This document shows positions 29,133 to 38,330 of a stretch of DNA of 64,000 bases, piece by piece. The notes under the pieces were generated by a model. That model did no database searches and had not been told where the DNA came from. It was given only the letters and a program-made list of their open reading frames with translations. Position 1 is the first letter of the stretch, and each line of letters starts with the position of its first letter. A program made the position numbers and the translations under genes. This DNA comes from Limobrevibacterium gyesilva. Lineage in GTDB: Bacteria; Pseudomonadota; Alphaproteobacteria; Acetobacterales; Acetobacteraceae. The DNA lies in contig NZ_JAPDNT010000011.1 in NCBI RefSeq assembly GCF_025989185.1, positions 49,549 through 113,548 of the forward strand, given 5' to 3'.

Positions 29133-29909
29133 ATGACCAACGAAACCCTGTTGTCCGCGCGCGGATTGTCGCTGTCCTTCGGCGCCATTCCGGCGCTGGT
29201 GGATGTGGACGCGGATCTGTGGCCGGGCGAGGTGCTGGCCGTGGTCGGCGAATCCGGCTCCGGCAAATCGACATTGCTCAACGTGCTGTCCGGGCGCCTG
29301 CGCCAGCAGGACGGGGTGGTGTGGTACCGCGATCCCGAGGGGCGGCTGCACGACGTGCACGCCATGCCGCAGCCGGCGCTGCGGGCGCTGCACCGCTCCG
29401 ACTGGGGCTTCGTGCACCAGAATCCGCGCGAGAACCTGCGCATGTCCGTCTCCGCCGGCGGCAATGTCGGCGAGCGGCTGATGGCGCAAGGCAGCCGCCA
29501 TTACGGCAACATCCGCGAAGCGGCGATCGACTGGCTGCGGCAGGTGGAGATCGACGCCGATCGGGTGGACGACCTGCCGCGCACCTTCTCCGGCGGCATG
29601 CTGCAGCGCCTGCAGATCGCGCGCACGCTGGTGACGCATCCGCGGCTGGTGTTCATGGACGAACCGACCGGCGGCCTCGACGTCTCCGTGCAGGCGCGGC
29701 TGCTCGACCTGATCCGCAGCCTGGTGCGCCGGCTCGACATCGCCGTGGTGCTGGTGACGCACGACCTGTCGGTGGCGCGGCTGCTGGCGCACCGCATCAT
29801 GGTGATGCAGCGTGGCCGGGTGGTGGAAAGCGGGCTGACCGATCAGGTGCTCGACGATCCGCACCACGCCTACACGCAGCTTCTCGTCAGCTCGGTGCTG
29901 CAGGCATGA
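29133..29909 (+). CDS. phnK: C-P lyase ABC-type ATPase PhnK
   Basis: An ABC-family nucleotide-binding protein that docks onto the PhnGHIJ core and is not a transporter ATPase. The 258 residues show Walker [10 protein letters not shown], the signature [13 protein letters not shown] and Walker [13 protein letters not shown], with an H-loop in VTHDLS. Q-loop [10 protein letters not shown] matches PhnK. The ATG at 29133 follows an AAGG. The stop overlaps the phnL ATG. Confidence 0.95.
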   Translation: MTNETLLSARGLSLSFGAIPALVDVDADLWPGEVLAVVGESGSGKSTLLNVLSGRLRQQDGVVWYRDPEGRLHDVHAMPQPALRALHRSDWGFVHQNPRENLRMSVSAGGNVGERLMAQGSRHYGNIREAAIDWLRQVEIDADRVDDLPRTFSGGMLQRLQIARTLVTHPRLVFMDEPTGGLDVSVQARLLDLIRSLVRRLDIAVVLVTHDLSVARLLAHRIMVMQRGRVVESGLTDQVLDDPHHAYTQLLVSSVLQA

Positions 29910-30598
29910 GCGCGATGCTGCAGACCCGCAACCTCGGCAAGCAGTTCGTGCTGCACCTGCAGGGCGGCCTGCGCATCCCCGTGCTGGAGCATGTGGACCT
30001 GGAGGTGCATGCCGGCAGCTGCGTCGTCCTGGTCGGGCCGTCCGGCGCCGGCAAGTCCACGCTGCTGCGCAGCCTGTATGGCAACTACCGCGCCGATGGC
30101 GGCCAGATCCTGGTGCGCCACGACGGCGAAACCGTCGACATCGCCACCGCCCCGCCGCGCACGGTGGTGCAGGTGCGCGCACGCACGCTGGGCTATGTCA
30201 GCCAGTTCCTGCGCGTGGTGCCGCGCGTGCCGGCGCTGGACATCGTGGCGGAGGCGGCGCGCGGCCTGTCGCCCGAAGCGGCCCGGGCGCGCGCCGCCGA
30301 ACTGCTGCTGCGGCTGAACATCCCGCCGCGGCTGCACGCGCTGCCGCCGGCCACCTTCTCGGGCGGCGAGCAGCAGCGTATAAACCTCGCGCGCGGCTTC
30401 ATCGGCGGCCATCCGATCCTGCTGCTGGACGAGCCCACGGCGTCGCTGGACAATGCCAACCGCGACATCGTCATCGCCATGATCCGCGAGGCCAAGGCCG
30501 CCGGCACCGCGATCGTCGGCATCGTCCACGACACCGCGGTGCGCGATGCCGTCGCCGACCGCCTCTATCACGTAAGCCCCCTGCAGGACGCCGCATGA
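29906..30598 (+). CDS. phnL: C-P lyase ABC-type protein PhnL
   Basis: Second ABC-type ATPase of the C-P lyase, needed with PhnGHI for ribosyl-phosphonate formation. The 230-residue product has Walker [29 protein letters not shown], the signature [14 protein letters not shown] and Walker [12 protein letters not shown]. Start and stop both overlap neighbours by ATGA (phnK and phnM), so translation is tightly coupled. Confidence 0.95.
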   Translation: MSAMLQTRNLGKQFVLHLQGGLRIPVLEHVDLEVHAGSCVVLVGPSGAGKSTLLRSLYGNYRADGGQILVRHDGETVDIATAPPRTVVQVRARTLGYVSQFLRVVPRVPALDIVAEAARGLSPEAARARAAELLLRLNIPPRLHALPPATFSGGEQQRINLARGFIGGHPILLLDEPTASLDNANRDIVIAMIREAKAAGTAIVGIVHDTAVRDAVADRLYHVSPLQDAA

Positions 30599-31731
30599 CC
30601 GAGACCATCCTGACCAACGCCATCCTGGTGCTGCGCGACCGGCTGCTGGCCGGCACCGTGGTGCTGCGCGGCGCCAACATCGTGGGCGTGCAGGCCGGCC
30701 GCTCCGCCGCACCCGGCGCGATCGACCTGGACGGCGACTACCTGATGCCCGGCGTGGTCGATGTGCACACCGACAACCTGGAGCGGCAGGTGCTGCCGCG
30801 GCTGAACGCCCGCTGGCCGTCGCGCTCGGCGATGCTGGCGCATGACGCGCAATGCGCCGCCGCTGGCGTGACCACGGTACTGGACGCGCTGTGCCTGGGC
30901 GATCTGGGCTTCGACAAGGACCGCATGCAGACCTTCCGCGACGGCGTGGTGGACCTGGATGCGCTGGCCGGCACCGGCCTGCTCAAGAGCGAGCATTTCC
31001 TGCATCTGCGCTGCGAGATGCCGGCGGCGGACGTGATGGAGATGGTCGATCCCGTGGCCGACCACCCGCGCGTGCGCATGGTCAGCCTGATGGACCACAG
31101 CCCCGGCGTGGGCCAGTACGCCAATCTCGACCGCTACCGCGCCATGCGCCGCAAGGACGGCGCCAGCGAGGACTATATCGAACGGCGCATCCGCGAGCTG
31201 ACCGAGCAGCGCGAGCGCCTGCGCACCCCCAACCGCCGCGCTTTGCTGGCCCGCGTCGCCGGCCTGGACGTCACCCTGGCGAGCCACGACGACCGCACCG
31301 TGGAGGAGATCGAGGAGAACCTGGCGGACGGCATCCGCATCAGCGAATTCCCGGTCAGCATGGAAGCGGCCCAGGCGGCCCGCGTGCGCGGCATGCAGGT
31401 GATCGCGGGGGCGCCGAACATCGTGCGCGGCGGCAGCCATTCCGGCAACGTGAACGCGGCCGAGCTGGTGCGCGCCGGCGCGGTCGATGCCTTCGCGTCC
31501 GATTACGTGCCGGCGAGCCTGGTGGAGGCCGCGTTCATCTGCGCCGAGACCACCGCCATCACCCTGCCGGAGGCGGTGGCGATGCTGACCGACAACCCCG
31601 CGCAGATGGCGCGCCTTCCCGACCGCGGCCGCATCGAGGCGGGCCTGCGCGGCGACCTGGTGCGCGTGCGCGTGCATGAGGGGATGCCCGTCGTGCGACA
31701 GGTGTGGCGGACCGGCGAGCGCGTGGCCTGA
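30595..31731 (+). CDS. phnM: Ribose 1-methylphosphonate 5-triphosphate diphosphatase PhnM
   Basis: Amidohydrolase that releases pyrophosphate to give ribose 1-methylphosphonate 5-phosphate for PhnJ. The 378 residues carry the PhnM motifs [56 protein letters not shown] and [13 protein letters not shown]. This is the orthodox copy within the operon; the paralog at 24099 is divergent. Followed by the DUF1045 gene with a one-base overlap (TGATG). Confidence 0.96.
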   Translation: MTETILTNAILVLRDRLLAGTVVLRGANIVGVQAGRSAAPGAIDLDGDYLMPGVVDVHTDNLERQVLPRLNARWPSRSAMLAHDAQCAAAGVTTVLDALCLGDLGFDKDRMQTFRDGVVDLDALAGTGLLKSEHFLHLRCEMPAADVMEMVDPVADHPRVRMVSLMDHSPGVGQYANLDRYRAMRRKDGASEDYIERRIRELTEQRERLRTPNRRALLARVAGLDVTLASHDDRTVEEIEENLADGIRISEFPVSMEAAQAARVRGMQVIAGAPNIVRGGSHSGNVNAAELVRAGAVDAFASDYVPASLVEAAFICAETTAITLPEAVAMLTDNPAQMARLPDRGRIEAGLRGDLVRVRVHEGMPVVRQVWRTGERVA

Positions 31732-32414
31732 TGCGGCCCGGCGCACGTGTGGCGCTGTATTACGCGCCGCAGGCGGACGACCCGCTCTGGCATCTCGCCG
31801 CCGACTGGCTGGGCCGCGACCCGGCGACCGGTGCGCCGCGCCCGCAGCCCGAACTGCCCGACATCGCTGACGTCACCGCCGACCCGCGGACCTACGGCTT
31901 CCACGCCACGCTGAAGCCGCCGATGCGGCTGGTGGAGGGTGCGGCCTGGACCGACGTGCTGGACGCGGCGGCCGAGGTGGCGGCGGGGATTCCGGCGTTC
32001 GACCTGCCCGGCCTCTCGGTGCAGAATCTCGATGGCTTCCTCGCCTTGCGCGAAACCACCCCGAGCCCCGAACTGCAGGCCCTGGCCGATGCCTGCGTGA
32101 TCGGGCTGGACGCCCTGCGCGCCCCGCCCGGCGAGGCCGAACTGGCGCGGCGGCGCCGCAACGGGCTGCGGCCGGCGCAGGAGGCGATGCTGGCGCGCTG
32201 GGGATATCCCTACGTGTTCGCCACCTGGTTCTTCCACATGACGCTGACCCGCCGCCTGACGCCGGCGGAGCACGCGGTCTATCGCCCAGAGGCCGAGGCG
32301 TTCTTCGCAACGGCCCTGACGCGGCCGCGGCGCGTGGACGACATCAGCCTGTTCGTGCAGGACCAGACGGGCGCACCGTTCACGCTGGCCGAGCGGATTC
32401 CGTTGCGCGGGTGA
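31731..32414 (+). CDS. DUF1045 phosphonate-operon protein, 2H phosphoesterase-like
   Basis: A 227-residue protein found at the end of many C-P lyase operons. Two H-x-T motifs are visible, GFHATLKPP (about residue 58) and FFHMTLTRRL (about 168), the hallmark of the 2H phosphoesterase superfamily that hydrolyses cyclic phosphates. Since the C-P lyase yields ribose 1,2-cyclic phosphate 5-phosphate, and no PhnP is present in the window, it may open this ring; that is inference. ATG 31731 overlaps the phnM stop. Its 3' end overlaps the opposing phnN by 35 bases. Confidence 0.85.
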   Translation: MRPGARVALYYAPQADDPLWHLAADWLGRDPATGAPRPQPELPDIADVTADPRTYGFHATLKPPMRLVEGAAWTDVLDAAAEVAAGIPAFDLPGLSVQNLDGFLALRETTPSPELQALADACVIGLDALRAPPGEAELARRRRNGLRPAQEAMLARWGYPYVFATWFFHMTLTRRLTPAEHAVYRPEAEAFFATALTRPRRVDDISLFVQDQTGAPFTLAERIPLRG

Positions 32415-32931
32415 GCGCGGCCAGAACGCGGCCCGCCCCCTCCTCCACCGTGCCGTCGTTCATGACGGTGACGACATCGACGCCCTGCGGCAACGACACG
32501 CTGCGCCGCAGCCGTGCCGCAACGTCTTGCGCGTCCTCGCGCCCGCGCGCGGCCAGCCGGCGCGCCAGCACCTCGGGCGGAGCGGTGATCTCCAGCACGC
32601 GCACGGGGAATCGCCGCGCCGCGTCGGCGATGACCGCGCGCGAAACGTTGGCCACCACCACGCGCCCGGCCGCGAGGGCGTCGGCGATGTCGGCGGGAAT
32701 GCCGTAGCCCAGCCCGTGCGCCTCCCAGCTCAGCGCATACGCGCCGGCGGCGCGGCGGCGGGCGAAGCCGGCGGCATCGACGGGAACATGGTCCTCGCCG
32801 CCGGCCTCGCGCGGGCGAGTGATCTCGCGGCGGACGAAACGGAATCGCGCGTCGCCGGCGAGGCGCCGGCGCGCGGCCTCCATCAACGTGTCCTTGCCCG
32901 CGCCAGATGGTCCAACCACGAGAATCAACAT
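32380..32931 (-). CDS. phnN: Ribose 1,5-bisphosphokinase PhnN
   Basis: Converts ribose 1,5-bisphosphate to PRPP with ATP, the last step that returns C-P lyase ribose to metabolism. The 183-residue product resembles guanylate kinase: Walker A GPSGAGKDTL at the N-terminus, RFVRREITRP, and SWEAHGLGYGIP with VVVANVSRAVI. ATG at 32931 places Walker A at residue 7; an upstream in-frame extension enters the opposing ggt-like gene and is rejected. It is convergent with the phn operon, so its expression is separate. Confidence 0.93.
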   Translation of the reverse strand: MLILVVGPSGAGKDTLMEAARRRLAGDARFRFVRREITRPREAGGEDHVPVDAAGFARRRAAGAYALSWEAHGLGYGIPADIADALAAGRVVVANVSRAVIADAARRFPVRVLEITAPPEVLARRLAARGREDAQDVAARLRRSVSLPQGVDVVTVMNDGTVEEGAGRVLAALTRATESARPA

Positions 32932-32945
32932 TGCAGCGTCCGGTT

Positions 32946-32973
32946 TTGACTTGGCGGTGCTTGGCGCTAGTTT
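32946..32973 (+). promoter_or_regulatory. Candidate promoter of the GGT-like gene
   Basis: TTGACT at 32946-32951, a 16-base spacer and TAGTTT at 32968-32973, within the 85-base divergent gap between phnN and the GGT-like gene. Confidence 0.4.
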
Positions 32974-33016
32974 GCACAGCTTGCAAGACCAACTTTCATG
33001 ATCGGGGACACCCAAG

Positions 33017-34795
33017 ATGTTCACCACACGGCCTGAGATCGCCGGCACGTTCGGCGTGGTCGCCACCACGCATTGGCTGGCGAGCCAGGTGGGCATGGCC
33101 GTGCTGGAGCGCGGCGGCAACGCCTTCGACGCCGCCGCGGCGGCCGGCTTCACCCTGCAGGTGGCCGAGCCGCATCTGAACGGCCCCGGCGGCGACGCGC
33201 CCATCATCATCCACGACGCCCGCGCCGCCGCTCAGCACGTGATCTGCGGCCAGGGCGTCGCGCCCGACGCCGCGACCGCCGATCGTTTCGCTTCCCTCGG
33301 GCTCGACCTCGTGCCCGGTACCGGGCTGCTGCCCGCCGTCGTCCCCGGGGCGTTCGACGCCTGGGCGCTGATGCTGCGCGACTGGGGCACGTGGGAGTTG
33401 CCGGAGGTCCTGGCCTACGCCATCGGCTATGCCCGCAACGGCATCCACATCGTGCCGCGCATCAGCACCACCATCGAGACGATGCGCCCGCTGTTCGAGG
33501 AAGAGTGGCACAGCAGCGCCGAGGTGTTCCTGCCCGGCGGCAAGGTGCCGGGGCCCGGCACGCTGTTCGCGCGCCCCGCACTGGCCGACACTTGGCAGCG
33601 CGTGCTGCGCGAGGCCATGGGCTCCTCCCGCGAGGCGCGGATCGATGCCGCGCGCAACGCCTGGTATCGCGGCTTCGTCGCCGAGGCGATCGGCAAATAC
33701 TACCGCAACAACGAGATTCTCGACTCCTCCGGCCGCCGCCATCGCGGCCTGCTGACCACCGACGACATGGCGCGCTGGGCGGCGTCGGTCGAGGATCCCG
33801 TCAGCTTCGACTATCACGGCCATACGCTGCTGAAGGTCGGCCCCTGGAGCCAGGGCCCCACCTTCCTGCAGCAACTCGCTTTGCTGCGCGGCATCGACAT
33901 CGGCGCGATGGATCCGTTGGGGCCCGAATTCGTGCACACGGTGGTCGAGGCCGCGAAACTCGCCTTCGCCGATCGCGAAGCCTATTACGGCGACCCGGAT
34001 TTCGTGCAGGTGCCGCTGAACGAACTGCTGTCGCCGGCCTACAACGATACGCGCCGCGCGCTGATCACCGAAAAAGCCAGCCTGGAACTGCGGCCCGGCC
34101 AGATCCCCGGCTTCAATCCGCAGGTGGACCATACGGCGTCGGAGCGGGTCGCGCTGCTGAACCGCGCGCCCGGCGTCGACGAGCCGACGGTGGCACGCCT
34201 CGGCGCGGTCGGCGGCGACACCTGCCATGTCGACGTGATCGACCGCTGGGGCAACATGGTGAGCGCCACCCCCTCGGGCGGGTGGCTGCAATCCTCGCCG
34301 GTGGTCCCCGAACTCGGCTTCTGCATCACCACGCGCGGGCAGATGTTCTGGACCAAGCCGGGACACCCCAACAGCGTCGCGCCGCGCAAGCGCCCGCGCA
34401 CCACGCTGTCGCCCAGCATGGTGCTGCGCCAGGGCAAGCCGTGGATGTCGTTCGGCACGCCGGGCGGCGAGCAGCAGGACCAGTGGCAGCCGATCATGTT
34501 CCTGCGCATGGTCCATCACAACATGACCATCCAGCAGGCCATCGACGCGCCGAGCTTCCACACCGAGCACTGGCCGAGCAGCTTCTGGCCGCGCGTCGCC
34601 CGTCCCGGCAAGGTGGTGCTGGAAGGCCGCTACGACGCCGCCGTGCTGGCAGACCTCAAGGCGCGCGGGCACCTCGCCGAGATGGGCGACCCGTGGAGCG
34701 AGGGCCGGCTGTCCGCCGCCCGCATCGAGGCGGACGGGCAGATGTTCGCCGGCGCCAATCCGCGCGGCATGCAGGGCTACGCAGTCGGGCGCTGA
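33017..34795 (+). CDS. Gamma-glutamyltransferase family protein (Ntn hydrolase)
   Basis: A 592-residue member of the GGT family, which transfers or hydrolyses gamma-glutamyl groups (glutathione and similar amides). N-terminal VVATTHWLASQVGMAVLERGGNA and GPGGDAPI match the large subunit. The self-cleavage nucleophile is probably Thr402 in VGGDTCHVDV, followed by DRWGNMVSATPSGG. No signal peptide is visible, so it may act in the cytoplasm, unlike periplasmic GGT. Many such proteins have other amide substrates. It is the first plus-strand gene after the phn locus. Confidence 0.85.
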   Translation: MFTTRPEIAGTFGVVATTHWLASQVGMAVLERGGNAFDAAAAAGFTLQVAEPHLNGPGGDAPIIIHDARAAAQHVICGQGVAPDAATADRFASLGLDLVPGTGLLPAVVPGAFDAWALMLRDWGTWELPEVLAYAIGYARNGIHIVPRISTTIETMRPLFEEEWHSSAEVFLPGGKVPGPGTLFARPALADTWQRVLREAMGSSREARIDAARNAWYRGFVAEAIGKYYRNNEILDSSGRRHRGLLTTDDMARWAASVEDPVSFDYHGHTLLKVGPWSQGPTFLQQLALLRGIDIGAMDPLGPEFVHTVVEAAKLAFADREAYYGDPDFVQVPLNELLSPAYNDTRRALITEKASLELRPGQIPGFNPQVDHTASERVALLNRAPGVDEPTVARLGAVGGDTCHVDVIDRWGNMVSATPSGGWLQSSPVVPELGFCITTRGQMFWTKPGHPNSVAPRKRPRTTLSPSMVLRQGKPWMSFGTPGGEQQDQWQPIMFLRMVHHNMTIQQAIDAPSFHTEHWPSSFWPRVARPGKVVLEGRYDAAVLADLKARGHLAEMGDPWSEGRLSAARIEADGQMFAGANPRGMQGYAVGR

Positions 34796-34946
34796 GGCGG
34801 AACGCGAGTCGGCCAGTGCGGACGCGGCAACCGCCGCAAAAGCACTGGCATCGACCGTGCGCAGGGCTGCCATGCGGCCGGCGACCGGTCGTTGCCTGCA
34901 CGGATACCGTATCGGATCGGCCGCGCGCATGTGCTAATCTGCGCCC

Positions 34947-35297
34947 ATGATGAAACCAGGCCCGCGCCTCCCGTCCAAGGGGACCGAACGAATCAGGCCC
35001 GCGACCCCGTGCGGCTGTGTCGCCCGCGATCCCGCCGCTTCCCTGCTGCTGGCCGGCATGGCCGGGGGCGTCGCGCTGGCGGCCGCCGGCCTTACCGGAG
35101 TCGCCGGCAGGATGATCGACTTCGCCTGGGTGGCATCGCCGCGGGCGGCGGCGATGGGCGGGCGGGTGGCCGGCGCGGCCATACGGATGATCGCCCAGGG
35201 CGGGCTGCCGCTGGTGCTGTCAGCCTGTGCCGTGGTGCTGGGCGTGGGGGCCGTCAGCTTCGCCCTGCGCGCACGCAGCGTGCCGCCCCGCACCTGA
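34947..35297 (+). CDS. Hypothetical small membrane protein
   Basis: A 116-residue predicted product that I do not recognise. Two hydrophobic Ala/Gly/Leu-rich stretches (about residues 31-53 and 86-107) could be transmembrane helices. No convincing Shine-Dalgarno sequence precedes the ATG, and the opposite strand is also open. It lies between the GGT-like gene and the CocE hydrolase, 57 bases before the latter. Existence is uncertain. Confidence 0.45.
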   Translation: MMKPGPRLPSKGTERIRPATPCGCVARDPAASLLLAGMAGGVALAAAGLTGVAGRMIDFAWVASPRAAAMGGRVAGAAIRMIAQGGLPLVLSACAVVLGVGAVSFALRARSVPPRT

Positions 35298-35354
35298 CGG
35301 GTCCCTGGCGCGCACCGGCCGATCGGGTACAGTCGCCCCCGAGGAGACCGATGC

Positions 35355-37121
35355 ATGACCGATGAGACCGAAGCCGCCGGCGCCTGGCGCGTGACGCCGC
35401 ATGCCTACGCCGAACGGCGCCCGCCCACATTCCCGGCCTCGCCCCCGGCATCCTGCTACGTGACCATGCGCGACGGCGTGCGGCTGGCGGTGGATGTGCA
35501 TCTGCCCGAAGGCGCCGGACCGGTGCCGGCGATCCTGATCCTGACGCCCTATTACCGCCGCTTCCGCCTCGCCCTCGGCGCGCCCCCGGACACCGAGGCC
35601 GCACCGGGGGCCGCGAAGTTCCGCGACCTGTTCGTGCCGCGCGGCTACGCGCTGGTGGTGGTCGATGTGCGCGGCACCGGCGCCAGCTTCGGCACGCGGG
35701 ATTCGTTCCGATCCCCGCGCGAACGCGACGACCATGCGGAGATCGCCGACTGGGTGGTGCGCCAGCCCTGGTCGAACGGCGCGATCGGCGCCACCGGCAT
35801 CTCCTATGTCGGCGCCGCCGCGGATTTCCTGGCAAGCACCGGCCATCCCGCGGTGCGCGCCATCGCACCGTTGTTTTCGGTCTGGGACACCTGGTCGAAT
35901 CATTACTATCCCGGCGGCCTGCTGCTGAACCGGCTGGCCGAGACCTATGACGCGCTGATGGTCGGGCTGGACCACGACCGGCGCGACCTGCTGGCCGCCA
36001 CTGCCTATTTCGGCAACCCGCATTTCCAGGGCCCGATGCCCGTGGACGGCGACAATGGCGCAATGGCGCAGCAGGCGGTGGCGGAGCATCTCGGCAATTT
36101 CCGCATGGTGGACTTCATCCGCGAATTCCCCTGCCGCGACGACGCCCTGCCCTACAACCCCGGCTTCACCGGCACGAGCTTCAGCCCGTTCGCCTATGCC
36201 GCCAATCTGCGGTCGGATGTGGCGGTGTATTGCGTCTCCGGCTGGATGGATGGCGCGGGGTTCAGCAACGGCGCCATCAGCCGCTTCCTCAGCCTGCCCA
36301 ACCCGAACAAGCATCTGCTGCTGGGCCCGTGGGACCATGGCGCGCGCAGCAATGTCAGCCCGTGGCGGCGCACGGTGGTGCCGGAATTTCCGTGGACGAC
36401 GGAGATCCTGCGCTTCTTCGATCACTACCTGATGGGCCACGACACCGGGCTGCAGCATGAAAGCCCCGTGCACAGCTACACGATCGGCGCCGAATCCTGG
36501 CACGAGGCGCAGTCCTGGCCACCCCAGGTGGCGCCCACGGTGATGCCGCTCGACGGCGGCACATACCAGGCCGACTTCGCCATCGGCACCGGGGCCAACA
36601 CCCGCTATGGCCGCCTCGCCGCGTTCGACGTGCGCGACTACTACGCCGACTGGCACGGCCGCGACGCGAAGATGCTGTGCAGCACCGGCGAAAAGCTGGC
36701 GCGCGACACCGTGCTGACGGGCCATCCCGTGCTGACGCTGCACCTGTCCTGCAGCGAGCCCGATGCCGCCATCCACGCCTATCTGGAGGACGTGGCGCCG
36801 GACGGCACCTGCCGCTACGTCACCGAAGGCATGCTGCGGGCGCTGCATCGCCAGGAGAGTGCCGCCCCCGCGCTGCACCAGGTGGTCGGGCCGCGGCACA
36901 GCTTCGCCCGCGCCGACGCGAAGCCGCTGGTCCCCGGCGAGGTGACCGAGCTGCGCGTCGCGCTACTGCCGACCTCGTGGATGTTCCGCGCCGGGCATCG
37001 CATCCGGGTCGCCATCGCCGCCGCCGACAGCGACAATTTCGGCCAGGTGCCGCACGGGCGGCCGCCGGTGCTGACCATCGCGGGCGGCCGTTCGCGCATC
37101 GAACTGCCGTTGACCCGATGA
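35355..37121 (+). CDS. CocE/NonD family alpha/beta hydrolase
   Basis: A 588-residue hydrolase of the X-Pro dipeptidyl-peptidase/cocaine esterase (S15) type. The N-terminal catalytic domain has YVTMRDGVRLAVDVHLP, VDVRGTGAS (oxyanion region) and the nucleophile Ser150 in TGISYVG. LLLGPWDHGARS supplies the catalytic His. A C-terminal jelly-roll domain begins near residue 350. No signal peptide is seen. Substrate unknown: ester, amide or dipeptide. Followed by a serine hydrolase after 31 bases. Confidence 0.9.
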   Translation: MTDETEAAGAWRVTPHAYAERRPPTFPASPPASCYVTMRDGVRLAVDVHLPEGAGPVPAILILTPYYRRFRLALGAPPDTEAAPGAAKFRDLFVPRGYALVVVDVRGTGASFGTRDSFRSPRERDDHAEIADWVVRQPWSNGAIGATGISYVGAAADFLASTGHPAVRAIAPLFSVWDTWSNHYYPGGLLLNRLAETYDALMVGLDHDRRDLLAATAYFGNPHFQGPMPVDGDNGAMAQQAVAEHLGNFRMVDFIREFPCRDDALPYNPGFTGTSFSPFAYAANLRSDVAVYCVSGWMDGAGFSNGAISRFLSLPNPNKHLLLGPWDHGARSNVSPWRRTVVPEFPWTTEILRFFDHYLMGHDTGLQHESPVHSYTIGAESWHEAQSWPPQVAPTVMPLDGGTYQADFAIGTGANTRYGRLAAFDVRDYYADWHGRDAKMLCSTGEKLARDTVLTGHPVLTLHLSCSEPDAAIHAYLEDVAPDGTCRYVTEGMLRALHRQESAAPALHQVVGPRHSFARADAKPLVPGEVTELRVALLPTSWMFRAGHRIRVAIAAADSDNFGQVPHGRPPVLTIAGGRSRIELPLTR

Positions 37122-37152
37122 TTCGGGCCGCGGGAATGTCGGGGGAGAAACC

Positions 37153-38319
37153 ATGAGCGCCACGACCCGGATCGACCGCGTGTTGCAGGACGCGGCAGGC
37201 AAGGTGCCGGGCCTCGTGGCCCTGGCGACCACCGGCACCGAGACGATCTACGAAGGCGCGTTCGGCCGGCGCGACGTGTCGGCCGAGGCGCCGATGACCG
37301 TCGATACCGTGTTCTGGCTGGCCTCCATGACCAAGGCCGTGGTCTCGGCCGCGGCGATGCAACTGGTCGAGCAGAACCGGCTCGCGCTCGATACGCCGAT
37401 TGCCCAGACCCTGCCCGCCCTCGCCGCCCCCAAGGTGCTCGCAGGCTTCGACGCCGCCGGCGCGCCGGTCCTGCGCGACGCCGCCGGCCCGATCACGCTG
37501 CGCCAGTTGCTCTCGCACAGCGCCGGCTATGGCTACACCATGTGGAACGCCGAGCTCGGGCGCTACCTGCGGCACGCGGACCTGCCGCGCGTGCCCACCA
37601 ACTGGGAGGAGTTGCAGCGCACACCTCTGCTGTTCGATCCCGGCACGCGCTGGAACTACGGCATCAACACCGACCTCGTGGGCAAGGTGGTCGAGGCCGC
37701 GAGTGGGCAGCTGCTCGACGAATACCTGCGCGACCACGTGCTGGGACCGCTGGGCATGCACGACACCGGCGTGACCCTCTCGTCCGCGCAACGGGCGCGC
37801 CAGGCACGCATGCACGCGCGGCAAGAGGGCGGATCGCTGACGCCTATGGAATTCCCGGTCGGCCAGGGCCCGTCCTTCTTCATGGGCGGCGGCGCGCTGT
37901 GCGGCACGGGACGCGATTATCTTCGCTTCCTGCGCATGATGCTGAACGGCGGCACGCTGGATGGGACCCGCCTGCTGTCACCGCGCACGGTCGCGGAGAT
38001 GGCGCGCAACCAGATCGGCGACATCTCCGTCGTGCCCATGCGCAGCGCCACCCCCGCCACCACCAACGACGCCGATTTCTTCCCGGGCATGGAGAAGAAA
38101 TGGGGCCTGGGCTTCCTGATCAACACGCAACAGGCGCCGACCGGACGCAGCGCCGGCAGCCTCGCCTGGGCGGGGCTGGGCAACACCTATTACTGGATCG
38201 ATCCGACCGCCGGCGTGGCCGGCGTGATCCTGATGCAGATGCTGCCCTTCGCCGACGAACAGGCGCTTGACGTGTTCGCCGGCTTCGAGCGCGCGGTCTA
38301 CGCGGCCATCGGAGGGTAG
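37153..38319 (+). CDS. Serine hydrolase, class C beta-lactamase/esterase family
   Basis: A 388-residue penicillin-binding-fold hydrolase. The SxxK motif is SMTK with Ser58 and Lys61, the Tyr motif is YGIN (in WNYGINTDLVGK), and AWAGLGNTYYWIDP near the C-terminus corresponds to the third box region. No signal peptide is visible, which fits an EstB-type esterase better than a periplasmic beta-lactamase. Probably an operon partner of the CocE gene. It ends 11 bases before the convergent ThDP enzyme gene. Confidence 0.88.
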   Translation: MSATTRIDRVLQDAAGKVPGLVALATTGTETIYEGAFGRRDVSAEAPMTVDTVFWLASMTKAVVSAAAMQLVEQNRLALDTPIAQTLPALAAPKVLAGFDAAGAPVLRDAAGPITLRQLLSHSAGYGYTMWNAELGRYLRHADLPRVPTNWEELQRTPLLFDPGTRWNYGINTDLVGKVVEAASGQLLDEYLRDHVLGPLGMHDTGVTLSSAQRARQARMHARQEGGSLTPMEFPVGQGPSFFMGGGALCGTGRDYLRFLRMMLNGGTLDGTRLLSPRTVAEMARNQIGDISVVPMRSATPATTNDADFFPGMEKKWGLGFLINTQQAPTGRSAGSLAWAGLGNTYYWIDPTAGVAGVILMQMLPFADEQALDVFAGFERAVYAAIGG

Positions 38320-38330
38320 CGCCCCACCCA

